Below, one piece after another: positions 5,653-6,126 of a stretch of DNA of 6,126 bases; position 1 is the stretch's first letter, and every line of letters begins with the position of its first letter. Location: contig WRKN01000156.1 in assembly GCA_009778055.1 (NCBI GenBank), positions 1 to 6,126 of the forward strand, written 5' to 3'. This DNA comes from Synergistaceae bacterium (GTDB lineage Bacteria; Synergistota; Synergistia; Synergistales; Aminobacteriaceae). The position numbers were made by a program, and so were the translations under genes. A model generated the notes under the pieces. The model was not told where the DNA came from. It ran no database searches and worked only from the letters and a program-made list of their open reading frames with translations.

Positions 5653-5671
5653 CGTCCTATTATATCGGACG
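5653..5671. repeat. Short inverted repeat framing the TATAAT box
   Basis: CGTCC (5653-5657 on the plus strand) and GGACG (5667-5671) are perfect inverted copies separated by 9 bases that contain the -10 box. The placement would suit a small operator, or the arms could form a weak 5-bp stem; no U-tract follows, so it does not look like a terminator. A 5-bp match may be chance. Confidence 0.3.
5659..5664 (-). promoter_or_regulatory. Probable housekeeping -10 box upstream of the YitT-family gene
   Basis: A perfect TATAAT lies in the 84-base AT-rich gap between the nuclease-family gene and the YitT-family gene. No good TTGACA-like box is at 16-18 bases: that position reads about ATAAAA, and TTGAGA is about 26 bases away. 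Transcription would start near 5652, leaving a leader of about 97 bases to the ATG at 5555 or 40 bases to the alternative TTG at 5612. The call rests on the -10 box and location alone. Confidence 0.45.
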
Positions 5672-5696
5672 CGCGCCGCTATTTTATGTATCTCAA

Positions 5697-6126
5697 TTAC
5701 TGAGCCGGCTCTATGCGGAAGGCCCCTATCCGCCTTTCGGTTTTGTCGACGGCAAGCCCGATCAGCGTAACTTTTACGGGGTCGTATTTGTCGGCGTAGC
5801 CTCTTGTTCCGATCTGTTCGAGCGCCTCGTCCGCCGCGCGTTCGCAGGCGTCTCTGCCCTCGGCCGTTTTTAATTCTATTATGTAAACTTTGCCCCGATA
5901 CTCAATTTCCACGTCGCTGCGGCCTTTGTAGCTGTGGTTTTCCGCGCGCGTCGGGATGCGCGACGACCATAGCATGACCAGAAGCAGCGCGTGATAAAAT
6001 GCCTCGCCCTGCTTTTTTTCCTCGCGCTCGTATATATCGTAGGGAATCGCGGCTAAAACACGGCGGTAAGCCTCGATAATCGCTCCGGAGGGGTCGTCGC
6101 CCTGCATCGCTCTTTCAAATTTAACA
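5697..6126 (-). CDS. PD-(D/E)XK nuclease domain, C-terminal part of an AAA-ATPase-like/DUF1703 (PDDEXK_9) protein
   Basis: The frame is open to the right edge, so this is the 3' part of a longer gene; the ATG at 6107 is probably an internal Met. The 142 or so visible residues match the C-terminal nuclease-fold domain of a large family whose full members (roughly 500-600 residues) carry an N-terminal AAA-ATPase-like domain. Seen in order: IPYDIYEREEKKQGEAFYHA (family 'IPYD ... E-x-x-Y-H'), AENHSYKGRSDVEIEY with the catalytic-type Asp (codon 5913-5915), and GKVYIIELKTA with the E-x-K pair (Glu 5874-5876, Lys 5868-5870), then ALEQIGTRGYADKY, the typical Q-I-x-x-x-x-Y-x-x-x-Y ending. The D...E-x-K set is complete, so the fold is not visibly degraded. 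The role of this family is not established; such genes are often multicopy and accessory. It ends with TAA, 141 bases before the YitT-family ATG. Confidence 0.85.
   Translation of the reverse strand, partial: VKFERAMQGDDPSGAIIEAYRRVLAAIPYDIYEREEKKQGEAFYHALLLVMLWSSRIPTRAENHSYKGRSDVEIEYRGKVYIIELKTAEGRDACERAADEALEQIGTRGYADKYDPVKVTLIGLAVDKTERRIGAFRIEPAQ

Noticed and set aside
5672..5696. G+C-rich stretch after the nuclease-family stop as a terminator
   Set aside because: Only about 3 bp of pairing can be formed and no T-run follows on the minus strand, so no intrinsic terminator is supported.

Overview
The window is one densely packed, minus-strand block of a motile bacterium's chromosome. Everything convincing reads right to left: the 3' end of a PD-(D/E)XK nuclease-family gene, a YitT-family membrane protein, a ComF/ComFC phosphoribosyltransferase-like protein, then the flagellar genes flgM, flgN, flgK and the 5' end of flgL. 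Moderate-to-high G+C, short intergenic gaps, frequent TTG starts, the FlgK N-terminus and the comFC-flgM-flgN-flgK-flgL order (also known from Bacillus subtilis) suggest a Synergistota-like or deep Firmicutes-like organism. That placement is inference from style and synteny and was not tested.

Right part (4024-6126). The nuclease-family gene runs off the right edge, and its visible part matches the C-terminal PD-(D/E)XK domain of large AAA-ATPase/DUF1703-type proteins. An 84-base gap follows, carrying a TATAAT box inside a short inverted repeat, the likely promoter for the next gene. The YitT-like gene (six predicted membrane segments plus a C-terminal DUF2179 domain) overlaps the comFC start by four bases, so those two are probably co-transcribed.

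Left part (1-4023). The 72 bases between comFC and flgM hold a near-consensus sigma-28/sigma-D promoter (TAAA, 16 bases, ACCGATAT). It should drive flgM-flgN-flgK-flgL as a late flagellar operon: FlgM is the anti-sigma factor of the same sigma, FlgN the export chaperone for FlgK and FlgL, and FlgK and FlgL form the hook-filament junction. The genes are separated by 5, 5 and 13 bases, and each ribosome binding site sits in or against the end of the preceding gene.

The most unusual item is FlgK, about 1008 residues against roughly 550-650 in common homologues. The core is intact at both ends. The excess lies in the middle as what looks like three diverged copies of a flagellin hook-IN-like module followed by a beta-rich stretch resembling the cap protein FliD. 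No RNA genes, CRISPR arrays, insertion sequences or attachment sites were seen.
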